Source: Cystobasidiopsis lactophilus (Eukaryota > Basidiomycota > Agaricostilbomycetes > Agaricostilbales > Chionosphaeraceae). Taken from it: a DNA stretch of 64,000 nucleotides. Within the stretch, counting starts at the first letter, position 1, and the number at the start of each line of letters is the position of its first letter. The translations under genes and the position numbers were made by a program. Shown here in pieces: positions 42,550 to 53,497 of the stretch. The DNA lies in assembly GCA_001599975.1 (NCBI GenBank), contig BCIO01000005.1, positions 310,001 to 374,000 of the forward strand, written 5' to 3'. The notes under the pieces were generated by a model, which was not told the origin of the DNA, did not search any database, and saw only the letters and a program-made list of their open reading frames with translations.

Positions 42550-45046
42550 TCAATTGGCACAACCGGGCGCCTCTGACAACTTCCTCCCATCTGGCAGTTC
42601 TAGGTCTGCTGGAGGCTTGTAAGAGGAGCCCAGGATCTCAGGGCAAGGTCGAACGCCGCGCTCGATCTCGTCCACCGCTTTCATTAAATCGTAGTTGATC
42701 TCGGCGCTGACCACCGAATCTTGCTTGTAGTCCGGGTGCGATTGAATGAACTCGCGCATCCAGGTCGCGGTGGTCTTTAAAGTGCCTGTGAGCAGCAAAG
42801 AGGCAATGACATCAGAGATGTTGCGTCTGATAGAGTTAAGACCTGCCACTCACCATTGGCGCGTTGGCGGATGACGGTAAGATAGCGATCTAGCTCGCAC
42901 TTGGTGTCCAAATCAACGTTAAGGGAAGCAAGGTAGGCCTCAACCAAGCCTAACAAGCCTGGAAAGCTGCCGCCGTCGCCATTGATGATTTCGTCCAGCG
43001 TCTTCTCCTCGTACTCGTCCTCCACCGCTCCCATCGGCGTTTCCGGCCTTGACGTAGGGGACGTCGACCTTGAAGCATGTGACGACTGCCTAGAGTGGGG
43101 CTGAGAGTGGACGCCATTGCCGTTGCACGCCTTGTTGTAGGCCGAGCGCTTGTTGAAGATCTTCTTCCGGAAGTGGAACTTTTGCTCGCGGGCCGCATTG
43201 CGAATGTGGGCGCGCTGCATGTTGACGTCGACCTTAGAGATGGGGATGTAGAAGTTGATGCCGAAGCTGAGGATGGCGCGGGAGAGGAGGACGATGAAGA
43301 CGGAGAAGGCCGCGTTTTCAAAGTCGGTGATTTGGACTTCCATCGACCGGAACTCGACTCGCCAGCCCATGTCGGTTCCTGGTGGAGGCGGCTTGAAGCG
43401 GAGGGACTGCCAGTTGGTGGACTGGATGTTCTCGAAATGGTCCGACATCTTAAGGTCGTCTTGGTCGAGCGTCTCCTCGAAGACGACCAGGGGGTCGCGG
43501 ATGAAAAGGTGAGAGATGTGGTTGGCCATGATGGTGTCCACACCTCTCTGTAACATCACTTGGCGTAGCGGCTCGTTTACTGGGAGCGGGTTGTCGTTAT
43601 ACTCCGGCCGGTTAGTCGGATCAAGCGAGAGGTAAGAATCGACGCTGGCGTAGCGCGACTTGGATATTAGTTGCTGCCCGGGCTTCAGTGGCTGTGAGGA
43701 ACAAGTTCAAACTCCAGACAAAAACCAAATATCAGGGCAGGGGAGTTCCCACCTTTAGGCCCCTCTCCTCATCCGTCCGATCATCGACGGCGCCGGAAAT
43801 GACATTCCACCGACAATCAACGTCTGCCAGGTATCCCCGGAACGTTGGTGCGGCAGCGGTGAGCGCCAGCTGTGCAATTACGATGATGAAAGCCCGGACG
43901 GGCTAAGGGACAAAAGCAACGCACCATGATGGGAGAAATGGGCACCAGCGCATCATACACTCTCCTTGCCTCGTCCAAATTGTACGCCTGGAAGGTGATC
44001 TGGAGGCAGCAGCAGCCCATGCCGAAGCCCATCGCATCCATGTAAATGTGGTTGGGCAAGGCGGCCCCCTCCTTGGCTTCCTTGTCGCCTGGGAACCAGT
44101 CCCGGTCCCAAGGGATGGTCGGGTCGATGAAAGGGTTGGGGGTTTTGACGTCCCGGAAGATGGGCATGTTGACCGCGATCTTTTTCCCGCGCCTTTGGCG
44201 GATGTGAGCGGCTAGTGTTCTGTTCGTCGATTTCAGGAAGCACATCAAAGTTTGATTAGGCAGAAGGGACGAACGGAAAGCGAATGTGGGGGTTGATGAG
44301 TTCGTCAGGGAGGAAGAGGGACTGGCTGGCCGGGCCATTAGGTTCGAAATGTGGATCCAAGAAGACGCCCTGGCCCAGCCTGGGGAACGAGGGGATGGTG
44401 ATGGGCATCTCGTGCGGCAAGAGCTTCTTCCGGATCAGCTGCCGCCTGGCCGTACGTACGCGGATGTCGCCATCAGAATTTTTTCGAGCGTGAAAGCAGA
44501 TCAGGAAGACGGCCGAGGACCCACCTCCAAACCATGTTGCTCTCGACGCCGAGCAGATCCTTGAGACCTGACTTGTAGGGTGCGCCGGGCGTGGATTCGA
44601 GCATGTACTTGCCGAATTCCGGGTGGAAAGTGGGCAGGACCAATCTACGCACTTGCTTCATCAGCAATTGAGACCGTCAATGCCTAAAGCCAAGGGGCCG
44701 CACCCGCTGTCATCGGCCTCGACCCTGGCAGACGTAGACTCTGCTGCCAATTGAATGAGGATCTCGGACTGGCGCAACGACAGCCGGGCGTTCTTGTGTT
44801 CATCGTCCAGCGAGACGACAATGTACTCGATCTGTGTGTCGCTCATTGTGAATCAGTACCCTGCAGGCCACTAACGCGATCAGGCAGGCCACCCACCTCG
44901 TCGCCCCAGAGCAAGCCGTCCCCTTTGCGGTCCTTGAGGTTGTCCCAGATGGCCAAAAACTGGTCGACACCGTGGCTTCGAACATGCGCCGCCTGCGCCT
45001 TGGCCTCCTCCCACTTGAGCGGCTTGCCAATAGCCAGCAGCCCCAT
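42550..45046 (-). CDS. GSH1: Glutamate-cysteine ligase (gamma-GCS)
   Basis: Starts [20 protein letters not shown] at 45046, then [136 protein letters not shown] and [20 protein letters not shown]. This is the eukaryotic glutamate-cysteine ligase catalytic subunit in normal order. It joins glutamate and cysteine, the rate-limiting step of glutathione synthesis, in the cytosol. The stop TGA is at 42550-42552. A Ser/Arg-rich insertion (around 43040-43120) interrupts the C-terminal domain. Seven or more exons. Confidence 0.94.
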
Positions 45047-45420
45047 CTTAGTGCACTACTGATTGGTCGGATTTATCGACGCATCGCTGGGTTGGATGGT
45101 GGACGAGCGGACCTAAGAGGCGCTCTGCCAGAATTTAAGCGCCGCCTCGCTGACTGATAGCCGGGAGTCGGTCATGCTGGCCTGGTGCTCCGGCATTCAG
45201 GATTCTCAGGTGTACGCAGGAACAATACTGGGATACAGAGGCACTAGGAATCGAAGCCGGGAAGGCAGTCCAAGCCAGAGCGTGAAATCAAAGCTTGAGC
45301 CAGGTTAGATGGCAAAGCGCGTAGTAATACAAGCAGCAGAAGAGTGTCCGTTTAGGCATGATACCTGAACAAATGTGGCGCTTCAGCCAAAACCACAGCG
45401 AAGGAAAACGGACATTGAGC
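45047..45420. other. Intergenic, GSH1 promoter region
   Basis: About 370 bases between the GSH1 start and the stop of the lyase gene. No binding site could be named with confidence and no gene is seen. Confidence 0.5.
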
Positions 45421-47913
45421 TCACAAAGTGTCGATGAACATGCTAGCCACCTCCTTGACCAGCTGAGGTCCCGCAGCGTTACTCGATCCAAGGCCATAGA
45501 TGGTGGTCATAGTACCTGTGCGCGCAAGGAAGAGTCTCAATCAGCAGGTCTCTGATGGAGGAACGCGCGAGTTCGCACCCTTGGTCGATTCCGGGTCAAG
45601 CAGCACATCTTGAACCGCCTCCTTCACATCTCCAATCAAGCTGTCTACTTTCGAAACGGTCAAACGAGTAAGGGCGATGTGCAAAGCGGGCGGGTTTTGA
45701 AGGGCGTTCACTGCGAGAGACAAATGATCCTCAGAAGGCATTCTTCTCAAGCGAAATCGAGCACTCGCAATGCCACCCCTTCTTGCTGAGCCGATCTCCG
45801 ACTTCTAGGATGTTGACCACGTCGCTGGCGAAAGCGACCACCGAGACCAAAGGTTTGCCGAGGATGTAGATTTCCGGTACCTCCCTGTGAGGCCATGAGG
45901 TTGAAACGGAATTCGCGTGGAATATGGTGAGACGTGATCTCACCTTGTTAACCCAGCCTCCAGTTTTCTTGCTGCACCGATGATAGACCGACAGCTATCG
46001 ATGTAGCCTTGGCGGCCCATCGACATCAAGGTGGCCCATGCTCCAGCAATCAAGGCGCCAGGTCTGTACTCCTCGTGGTCAAGAAAGAGCATGCTCTAAG
46101 GGAGGGAGGCATACCTGCTTCCAGCCATCGAAGGAGAAGCGTAGACGCCGCCTTGCCAGTCGGTGGAAACGAACTGTAAGGACATCCTCGGCAGATCAGA
46201 CCGCGCGAAGTCTGATTGAGCAAAAAATGCACCCACGTATTGGTGCCTTCGGAGTTCGGCGGTGTGGTAAAGAATGGTGGAAATGCCCTTGTTCGTGAAG
46301 CCGTATTTCTGTAGAGTGCACACGACCTTAACATCACACCCAAATTGATAGAGCAAGCGGTTGCTGCCTACATGCGGGTCACAAGAAATCGAGGTCACGC
46401 CAGGCACTCGAAAGTCGAAAGGGACGCTGGGGAAGCCGGCCTCTTCTAGGAAGGGCACGAGGAAGGAGCCGAGGCAGCAGTCGACGTGCAGGCCAATCTT
46501 GTGCTTGAGTGCCAGCTGGCCTAGGGCGGGGATGTTGTCGATGGCGCCGTCCGGGAACTGTAATGGCTACATTCTGCTTCGTTCACATGGAATGGAGGTG
46601 GTGAGCCACTTACGTTCGGTGCACTTCCAACAAGGCTGTGACAGCAGGCAACCGAAGCAGCTCAGAATTGTGAATGAGCTGGAGTGGAGGCCCTGGACGC
46701 ACCAAATGGTGTTCTTGTTGATGGCCCGCTTGACGGCCTTGATGTCAACCTGTCTGGTATGCTTGTCGACGGGGATCTGGCGCAGCTTGATGCCAAAATA
46801 GCTCGACGCCTTGTCGAACGCGGCGTGGGCGGAGACGGGGAGGACGATCTCGGGCTCGGTGATGCCCTTGGTGGCGCGCGCCCACTCGCGGTAGGTCTTG
46901 CAGGCCATCAAAATGGATTCGGTGCCGCCAGAGGTGGCTGTCAACTCGAATATAACAAGAAAATCAAAGCTTTGATCGAGGAAGCGAGACTGACTGGTTC
47001 CAGCGGCTGTGGGCGGCGCCTTGTACATGTCGAGCACCATTTGGACAAGCTGTGAGCGGTTCGTATGACTAAGTGACCATGCACTCTAAGATGACATCCA
47101 CTCACCTCGCTCTCCATCTTGCGAACGGCAGGGAAGACGTCTGGGTGGAGCGGGTTGGAGAGGATGTAGCGCATCATGGTCTTCTGCATTATTTGGCTGT
47201 GGTGCCAAAACCCTCGGGATAAGCAATGTGGCATATTCGGTAGGTCAAGCACATACGGTGTTGTGCCTTCCAAGCCGTAGTAGACCGCCCCAGACACCTG
47301 TGCGTTGACAGCTCGACATGAGCCCAAATCGAGCTTGACAGGAGGATCCGAATCGACGCACCTTGCCATCCTGCCAATGCGCCTTGTCGAGCGCCTCGTC
47401 CATCTTGTCCAGTTCAGCCTCGATCCACTCTGCGCTCTTGCCATCCTCTGGCAGTTGCAGGTTCCTCGACAAGCCGGGCGTGTCAGGGGCGAGCTTGGCG
47501 ACCATTTCAATCCGCGCTTTGGCCAGCTCTTGCGCCACCTTGGTCCGTGCAGAGGGCAACTTGAGCAGCAAGGAGAAGGCCCAAGCCATCAGAGACCGGT
47601 AGCCGTCGACCGCAGTGGGCAGCAGGCCGCGAGCTCGCAGGTGCCGCCACGTCCTCCCAGCGTACAGGTACAGCACATAATAGAACAGCAGCGACTTGGC
47701 CGTGGCCACGGAGATCAGCGCTTGACGCTGCCGTCTCGCTTGGACGAGCACTACAGCCGGCATTGGTGCTGCGAGTGGACGGCGAAGAGCAACGAGGTCT
47801 GCACCGATGACGGTGCGAGCGCCCGCAAAGGCGGCTTCTGGGTCGGAGCTCAAACATTGCAGAATGCCTTTGCTTAGGCAGCTAGATAGTGTGTGCCGCC
47901 TAGACAAGGGCAC
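45421..47913 (-). CDS. DPL1: Sphingosine-1-phosphate lyase
   Basis: A PLP-dependent group II decarboxylase-type enzyme. N-terminal region has one hydrophobic segment ([16 protein letters not shown]), as expected for an ER anchor. Then [115 protein letters not shown], and SISCDPH joined over an intron to [10 protein letters not shown]. The PLP lysine is the first codon of that exon (46306-46308). The end reads [12 protein letters not shown] with TGA at 45421-45423. It splits long-chain base phosphates to phosphoethanolamine and a fatty aldehyde. The start is uncertain: an in-frame ATG at 47763 is an alternative. Confidence 0.92.
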
Positions 47914-48114
47914 AGAGCTCGGCGGGGGGATTCAAAACAATGCGACCTGAACGCCACCGTGAGCGACTTTAAGTCTTCACACTCTGCATCCGGGCGTGTA
48001 GGCAAAACATCCATTCAGTATTTCAATGCCAGCTGAGAAAGCGGCGGCGAGGGCGACGTCTTCGAGCTAGGCCGGGTGGCAAATTCCCCCCGCTTTAAAC
48101 CTTCATCTCGCAAT

Positions 48115-48935
48115 TCACTTGCTCGTACTGGCGCCGAAGACCTGCAGCAGCAAGGCTTCAGGCTATGACAATGTCACAGAGGCAGAGAAACTGCAAGTCA
48201 CCTTGGCCATCCAGCGATTGTGGTTCAGGAGATAGGCGCGGATGGACTTCTTCTCTTCACGCTCTTTCTCGTCCAAGTCCTTCTCATGGACGCTCTCCTT
48301 GTCGCATTCCGTCTTCACACCTTCGGTGATCGCCAGTTGCTGGATCCGCATCTGCTCGACCTTGGCCTCGACCGCAAGGAATAAAGGCCGTTGGGTGAAG
48401 TAGTCTAGTGGCGTCGTGTACAGCGCGGTCAGCGAAAGCGAACACTATGGTTTAAACTCGAAAGCTCACATTGGACAGCGCGACACTTTTCGGGCGGAGT
48501 CTCCGGCAAGAAACCCAGTTGGCCTTTGCTATAGAAGAAAGTGTTTGTCTGCCGCTTCTTGAAGTGTGCGAGGTCTTCCTGGGTGATGTCCCAGCGAACG
48601 CGCTTGTCAACACCGTGCCGTTCGGCCTGCGCGCAAGCCGCGATCAAGGCAGCCTTATCCCTCAAGGCGCTTTCCGCCTCTTCTTCACGCTTCTTCAAGG
48701 CGTCCAGCATGAACGTCGTGTCATCGCACCGAGAGGCCTTCTTCGATGGCGCCAAGGTCTCTCGGTACTTGGACAGGGTTTGCCAGGCGACTGCGAAACG
48801 GTCTTCGTCGTCGGCCGTGTAAATGAAATACGGGTCCTCAGCGAGGTCTTTAGGCACATGGTCGTTTTTGTAAGGCGACTGCTCGAAGGCTTCGAGAGCA
48901 GCGTCGACAGCCTGGTCAAGCAGGGAAGTAGACAT
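48115..48935 (-). CDS. LLDQAV-family protein, copy 1
   Basis: Three exons, 48935-48470, 48404-48202 and 48141-48115, sum to 696 bases and give 231 residues in one frame. It reads MSTSLLDQAVDAALEAFEQS, FAVAWQTLSKYRETLAPSK, AALIAACAQAERHGVDKR, WDITQEDLAHFKKRQ, LPETPPEKCRAVQ, then YYFTQRPLFLAVEAKVEQMR, IQQLAIT, a Lys/Glu-rich linker, LLNHNRWMAK, and finally VFGASTSK. Mostly helical, soluble, no signal peptide. No family recognised. First of four tandem copies in the same orientation. The longer in-frame start at 48989 is not shared by the other copies. Confidence 0.75.
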
Positions 48936-49594
48936 CATCGAGGTCGAATGGCAAGGAACGAGCTGCAGAGACCGAAAGAGGGGATTCAAGGTTCAACGGT
49001 TTTCTCCTCCGCGACACCTGGTACCGCCAGCATTGAGCTATAATGACGTATGTGAGTGTGTGAAAGTCGCTCGGTCGCTTTACACGAGGATAACCGCGAA
49101 ACAAAAGCAGCGCTGCAGCAGGGCGCCCTTGGCAGCCACCACGAAGCCGTGCTCTCGGGTGTGGCAGTAAGTGGCAATACGGAGTCAACAATGGATAGGT
49201 TGTAGGTAGAATGTAAGGTATAGACGGTGTTCAGCAGTCCAGGACGAGGGGATGAAGAAAAGAGAGGGCAGCTTAATTTTGAGGCCACTGCCAAGGATGC
49301 TAGATGCGAGAAAGGCCTTTCTATCACGATGAGACCTAGTACAACAGTGCAATGAAGGATGGGGCAAGAGCTGGATTTTGAAAGCTCAGTGCCAACACGC
49401 GATGAAACGAAAGAGGTCAAGTCCAACTCGCTCGACTCGGTCTCCAAACAAGATCGCAAGTGGTCCATCACCAGGATTCAATATCTTATATGCACAGTGG
49501 AAATTCGTATTTCAAGGCTAGCCGAGAGCGAAGCGGCAAAAGGGTCGGTCTTGCCGGGTGGCAAAGTTTCCCGCATTGGTCATTGAATCGCCCT
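48936..49594. other. Intergenic between LLDQAV copies 1 and 2
   Basis: About 660 bases. Next to copy 1 it has the shared 5' block (AAAACCGTTGAACCTTGAA and CAGCTCGTTCCTTG on the minus strand). Next to copy 2 it has the shared 3' flank with GTATTTCAAGGCTAGCCGA and GGGTGGCAAAG. No further gene supported. Confidence 0.55.
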
Positions 49595-50401
49595 TCACCC
49601 AATCGTACTGGCTCCAAAGAGCTAGTGAAGGGGAAATCAGAATACTGCTGTGTCACGACAGAGGGAAACTTAGCTACCTTGGCCACCCAACGATTGCGGC
49701 CAATGAGGTCGTAACGGATAGAGCTCTGCTCCTGGTGGTCCTTCTGCTTAAGGGCCTTCTCTTCGAGCTCTTTCTCATCACGCTGCCCCTCTTTGCGCTC
49801 CTCCTCTCCGCGTTCGTCAGAGATCGTGCGCTGTTGAATGCGCATCTCGTCGACTTCTGCCTTGATCGCCAAAAAGCTGGATCGACCCTTGAGGTAGTCT
49901 GTGTTGACGCGGAAGAAAAACAATTCAGAAACAAATCAGCTGGACAAAGCTGGGCAACTGACATTCAATCGCATGGCACTTTTCAACCAAATTCTGCGGC
50001 ACAAATTCGTCCTTGAACTCTTGCATTCTGTTGTACTCAGCGACATCTTCTCGGCTGATGTCCCAGACGACCCCTTCGGCAATGCCGTGGCGCTGAGCCT
50101 TAGCGCGTCGCTCGATCAAGTCGGCCTTCTTCCGCAGGATCGCATTCGCTTCAGCTCTGCGCTTTGCAAGGGCGCCCTCCATAACAGTCTGGTCATCATA
50201 CTGGATGGTCTTTCCCGTAGCGGGTAGCATGGACTGATAACTAGCCACGAGCTGCCAGGCGACTGCGAACGTCTCCTCATCCTCCGGTTTGTAGACATGG
50301 CGGGGATAATAATCTGCAGGCACGGCTTTCTTTCTGTACGGTGATTTCTCGAAGGCTTCGAGAGCGGCGTCGACGGCCTGGTCGAGCAGTGAGCCGGACA
50401 T
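49595..50401 (-). CDS. LLDQAV-family protein, copy 2
   Basis: Starts MSGSLLDQAVDAALEAFEKS at 50401. Conserved blocks: FAVAWQLVASYQSMLPATGK, AKRRAEANAILRKKADLIER, AQRHGIAEGVVWDISREDVA, YNRMQ, FVPQNLVEKCHAIEC, then exon 2 DYLKGRSSFLAIKAEVDEMR, IQQRTISDERGEEERKEGQR and GRNRWVAK, and exon 3 LFGASTIG with TGA at 49595-49597. The charged linker in exon 2 is the longest and most Glu/Lys-rich of the four. The 5' block before the ATG is partly kept. Function unknown. Confidence 0.74.
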
Positions 50402-51186
50402 TGGTGTGGCTGGACGGCAAGAGACGAGCTGAAGAGGCGGAGAGAGCGGATACAAGGTTTGACGGGATTCTGCCGGGATGTCTGACCGCAACTTCTGAGC
50501 CATCTATGACGTATAAGATGGTGCTGAAGTCACTCGGGCGCCTCAACACGATCATCCGCAAATCTTAATTTAAAGGCGGCGCCGAGATCCGCAAAGCCGT
50601 TTCTACAGCTAGCTGAGAACAGGACCTTCGAAAGAGCTCGTGGAGCGCAAACATACGTGGACCTTGTGCAGAAATGGCTCCAAGAACTGTTTGCGACATG
50701 CGCACGAAAACGCACTCTGAATCTCGGACAGCGATTTGATTAGTCTTTTGCGGCCACTCCAGTAGATCATCAAGAGCTAAAGGCATTGTACGACTTTGAA
50801 ATCGGGCATTGAACCAGGCCAACCGAGATCATTGGTGCAGAGGGCCTTGAAAAACTAGGCAAAACTGGGCGCAAGGAGCGAGCCAACACCAGCGACGCTT
50901 ATATTCAGGTAGTGACAATGGCAGTAGCTTGAGAGGTCAAGAGCAATTTAGATCAGCTTGAAGGTTGTAACCTGTCCAACGCTGAAGATTCAGTCAGAGA
51001 AGCAGCCACTGCTGGCAGTGCCAAGTCGTTGGGGGTGAAGTCGCAAGTGGTTTCCACATACTTCGCTAGATCTGCAAACATCATTGGAGCTCTGTATTTC
51101 AAAGCCAGCCGATAACGCGGCGGCAAGAGGGTCTGTCTTGGAAAGGGTCGGGTGGCAAAATCTCCCGGCTCTCGACCCTTCGCGAT
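50402..51186. other. Intergenic between LLDQAV copies 2 and 3
   Basis: About 785 bases, the longest spacer in the array. A minus-strand frame at 50565-50822 (MAWFNARFQSRTMPLALDDL) is open but has no partner in the other spacers and no recognised motif. The right edge carries the shared 3' flank (TATTTCAAAGCCAGCCGATA and GGGTGGCAAAA). Confidence 0.5.
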
Positions 51187-52001
51187 TCACTTGCTCGTAC
51201 TGCCACCAAACAGCTGTGATGACAACTCATCAGCCGCATTCGTACAAGGAAGCAGTAAGAAACCCACCTTGGCCACCCAGCGATTGTGGTCGAGCAGATG
51301 GCCGCGAACGGAGGTCCTCACGTCTTGGTCCTTCCCTGCACGTTCCTTCTCGTCAAGGTCCTTCTCATCCTTTCCGTCCGAGACCGCGAGCTGCTGGATT
51401 CGCATCTTCTCCACCTTGGCCTTGATCGCCAAGAATTTGGGCCGCTGGCTGAGATAGTCTGTCGCCCATGAAGAAGACTCAGGCATTTCAAGCCGATCGT
51501 TTAGAAATCAGGAGAGAACTCACAGCGGAGTGCACGCCACTTCTCAGCCGGAGTGTCCGGCAGAAACTCCATGCGACCACCATTGAAGCAATTGTAAATG
51601 TGCGGCGCCTTCCCCTTCTTGTAATGCGCAACATCTTGCTGTGAGATGTCCCATCGACAGCCCTTTGCCACACCATGTGCCTCTGCCTCAGCGCAAGCCT
51701 CAATCAGGTCGGCTGTTTCCTTCAGGACCGCTGCCGCTTCCTGTTCGCGCTTCAGGACTGCGTCGACCATCAAAGTGGTCTCATCGAGAGGTGTGGTCTT
51801 GCTGGAAGTGGGAAGGGAAGACTGGTATTTGGACAAGGTCTGCCAAGCGATTGCGAACCTCGCTTCGTCGTCCGCAGAGTAAATGTGGATGGGCTCCCAA
51901 GTCCAATCCGAGGGTACAGGCACGGCCTTGCCTTTGTATGGTGACTTCTCGAATGCGTCCATCGCGGCATCGACAGCCTGGTCAAGCAGAGTAGTGGACA
52001 T
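51187..52001 (-). CDS. LLDQAV-family protein, copy 3
   Basis: Starts MSTTLLDQAVDAAMDAFEKS at 52001. Conserved blocks: FAIAWQTLSKYQSSLPTSSK, LKREQEAAAVLKETADLIEA, AEAHGVAKGCRWDISQQDVA, HYKKGKAP, FLPDTPAEKWRALRC, exon 2 DYLSQRPKFLAIKAKVEKMR, IQQLAVSDGKDEKDLDEKE, LLDHNRWVAK, exon 3 LFGGSTSK with TGA at 51187-51189. Exon junctions fall at the same codons as in copy 1. Function unknown. Confidence 0.76.
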
Positions 52002-52654
52002 CGTTGGAGTTTGACTCCAAGAGAGGAGCTGAAGCCTTGAGGGGACTTAAGGTTCAACGGCTTTTTCCGTGTGATACCTCTGACTGAGGGATATCGCTGA
52101 GGGATATGACGTCCCTGACTCTTGCAACTTACGGGAGAGCCGCTGATCGCTGAAAGCAGCACTGGGAGCCGAGATCCGCAAAGTCGCGTTTTGCCATGCG
52201 GCTTGCTGTCGCATCGTGAACCACCAAAGGGGACCAGAAAGCATTCGTAAATTCTCACTCGGCAGCAGGTGAGACGCATGTGTGTGGGCATGGTCTAGTG
52301 TGTTGGTCCATAAAGAGGTGAGCGTTCGGCAAGCGACGGCGAGAGCACACATCCGGTAGCGCTCCAACTGGGTTGGCCGAGAGTAAAGCATGCGGCAATA
52401 AGCACATAGGCAGCAAAGGAGTCACACAGTCTGCCAACAAGACGGTTAGAGAGAGAGAGGGAAATTCGCAACGATTCAGCAAATAGGATGCAGTGGTGGC
52501 AGCTAAAGGAAACGGCAAGTGGTCCTGATTTGGCTTCTGGTCATGAAGGCAGCATCGTTTCTGTTCTATTTCAAAAGCATCCAAAGTCGGGGCTGGACCG
52601 TTCATTTGAGAGGAGAGCTGGTGGCAAATTCGCCTTGACCACCCCTTCCTGCCT
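52002..52654. other. Intergenic between LLDQAV copies 3 and 4
   Basis: About 650 bases. It holds the 5' block of copy 3 (AAGCCGTTGAACCTTAAGTC on the minus strand) and the diverged 3' flank of copy 4 (GGTGGCAAATTCG). GCCGAGATCCGCAAAG at about 52168 recurs near 50582 in the previous spacer. No gene supported. Confidence 0.5.
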
Positions 52655-53497
52655 TCACTTGCCCGCACCGGCGCCAAAGAGCTATAGCAGAGAAGGCTCA
52701 GCTTTTATCAGTGAACTTTTGAGGTATAGAACGCTACCTTGGCCAACCACCAGCTTTGCTCAGGAACAGCCCGCTTCTCGCTTTGGTCCTCCTCATTCTT
52801 GCCCTTTGCGTCAAGGCCCCTTTCATCATGGGGCTTCCCCTCGGGGGTCTTCTCGTCGGCGTCCTTCTTATTGTGGCTGTCAGAAATTGCGAGCTGCTGG
52901 ATTCGCATCTTGTCGACTTCGGCCTTGATCGCCAGAAACTTGGGCCGTTGGCTGAGGTAGTCTGTCGAACCATTAAAGAGCTAGCCGTTAAGAATCAACC
53001 TGTTAAGCAGAGTTTGGCAACTGACATCGAACGGCTCGCCATTTCTCAGCCGGTGTCTCCGGCACAAACGCGTTTGGGGACCCGGTATGATCCCAAACCG
53101 GGCTGGCCTTCCCTTTCTTGTAGTGCGCAACATCCTGCTGCGTGATGTCCCAGTGAATGCCTTCCGCGACGCCGTGAGCCTGAGCTGCGGCGCGTCGCTC
53201 GATCAGCGCAGCCTTGTCCTTCAAGACCTTTTCAGCCTCCACTTCGCGCTTCTTGATGGTGCCGAGCATGAAGACGATCTGATCGGCGGCACGGCGATCA
53301 GCGGGCAAAGCGGACTGATACTCGGCCAAGAGCTGCCAGGCGACTGCGAAGCGTTCCTCATCGGCCGCGGTGTAGATGAAGACTGGGGCCTTCGTCCACC
53401 TGCTGTCGTCCAAGGGCACGGCCTTGGCTTTGTATGGTGCCTTGTCGAAAGCTTCAAGAGCGGCTTCGACGGCCCGGTCAAGCAGCGAAGAGGACAT
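52655..53497 (-). CDS. LLDQAV-family protein, copy 4
   Basis: Starts MSSSLLDRAVEAALEAFDKA at 53497 (an in-frame ATG 60 bases upstream is possible). Conserved blocks: FAVAWQLLAEYQSALPADRR, KKREVEAEKVLKDKAALIER, AQAHGVAEGIHWDITQQDVA, HYKKGKASP, FVPETPAEKWRAVRCQL, exon 2 DYLSQRPKFLAIKAEVDKMR, IQQLAISDSHNKKDADEKT, SWWLAK, exon 3 LFGAGAGK with TGA at 52655-52657. NRW of the other copies is SWW here. Function unknown. Confidence 0.76.

Noticed and set aside
47305-47877. Plus-strand frame of 190 codons opposite the lyase N-terminus
   Set aside because: Antisense shadow of a well-supported sphingosine-phosphate lyase exon.
50565-50822. Open frame in the spacer between LLDQAV copies 2 and 3
   Set aside because: Single-exon, no motif, no equivalent in other spacers, and no clear promoter. 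Could be a remnant, but not supportable as a gene.
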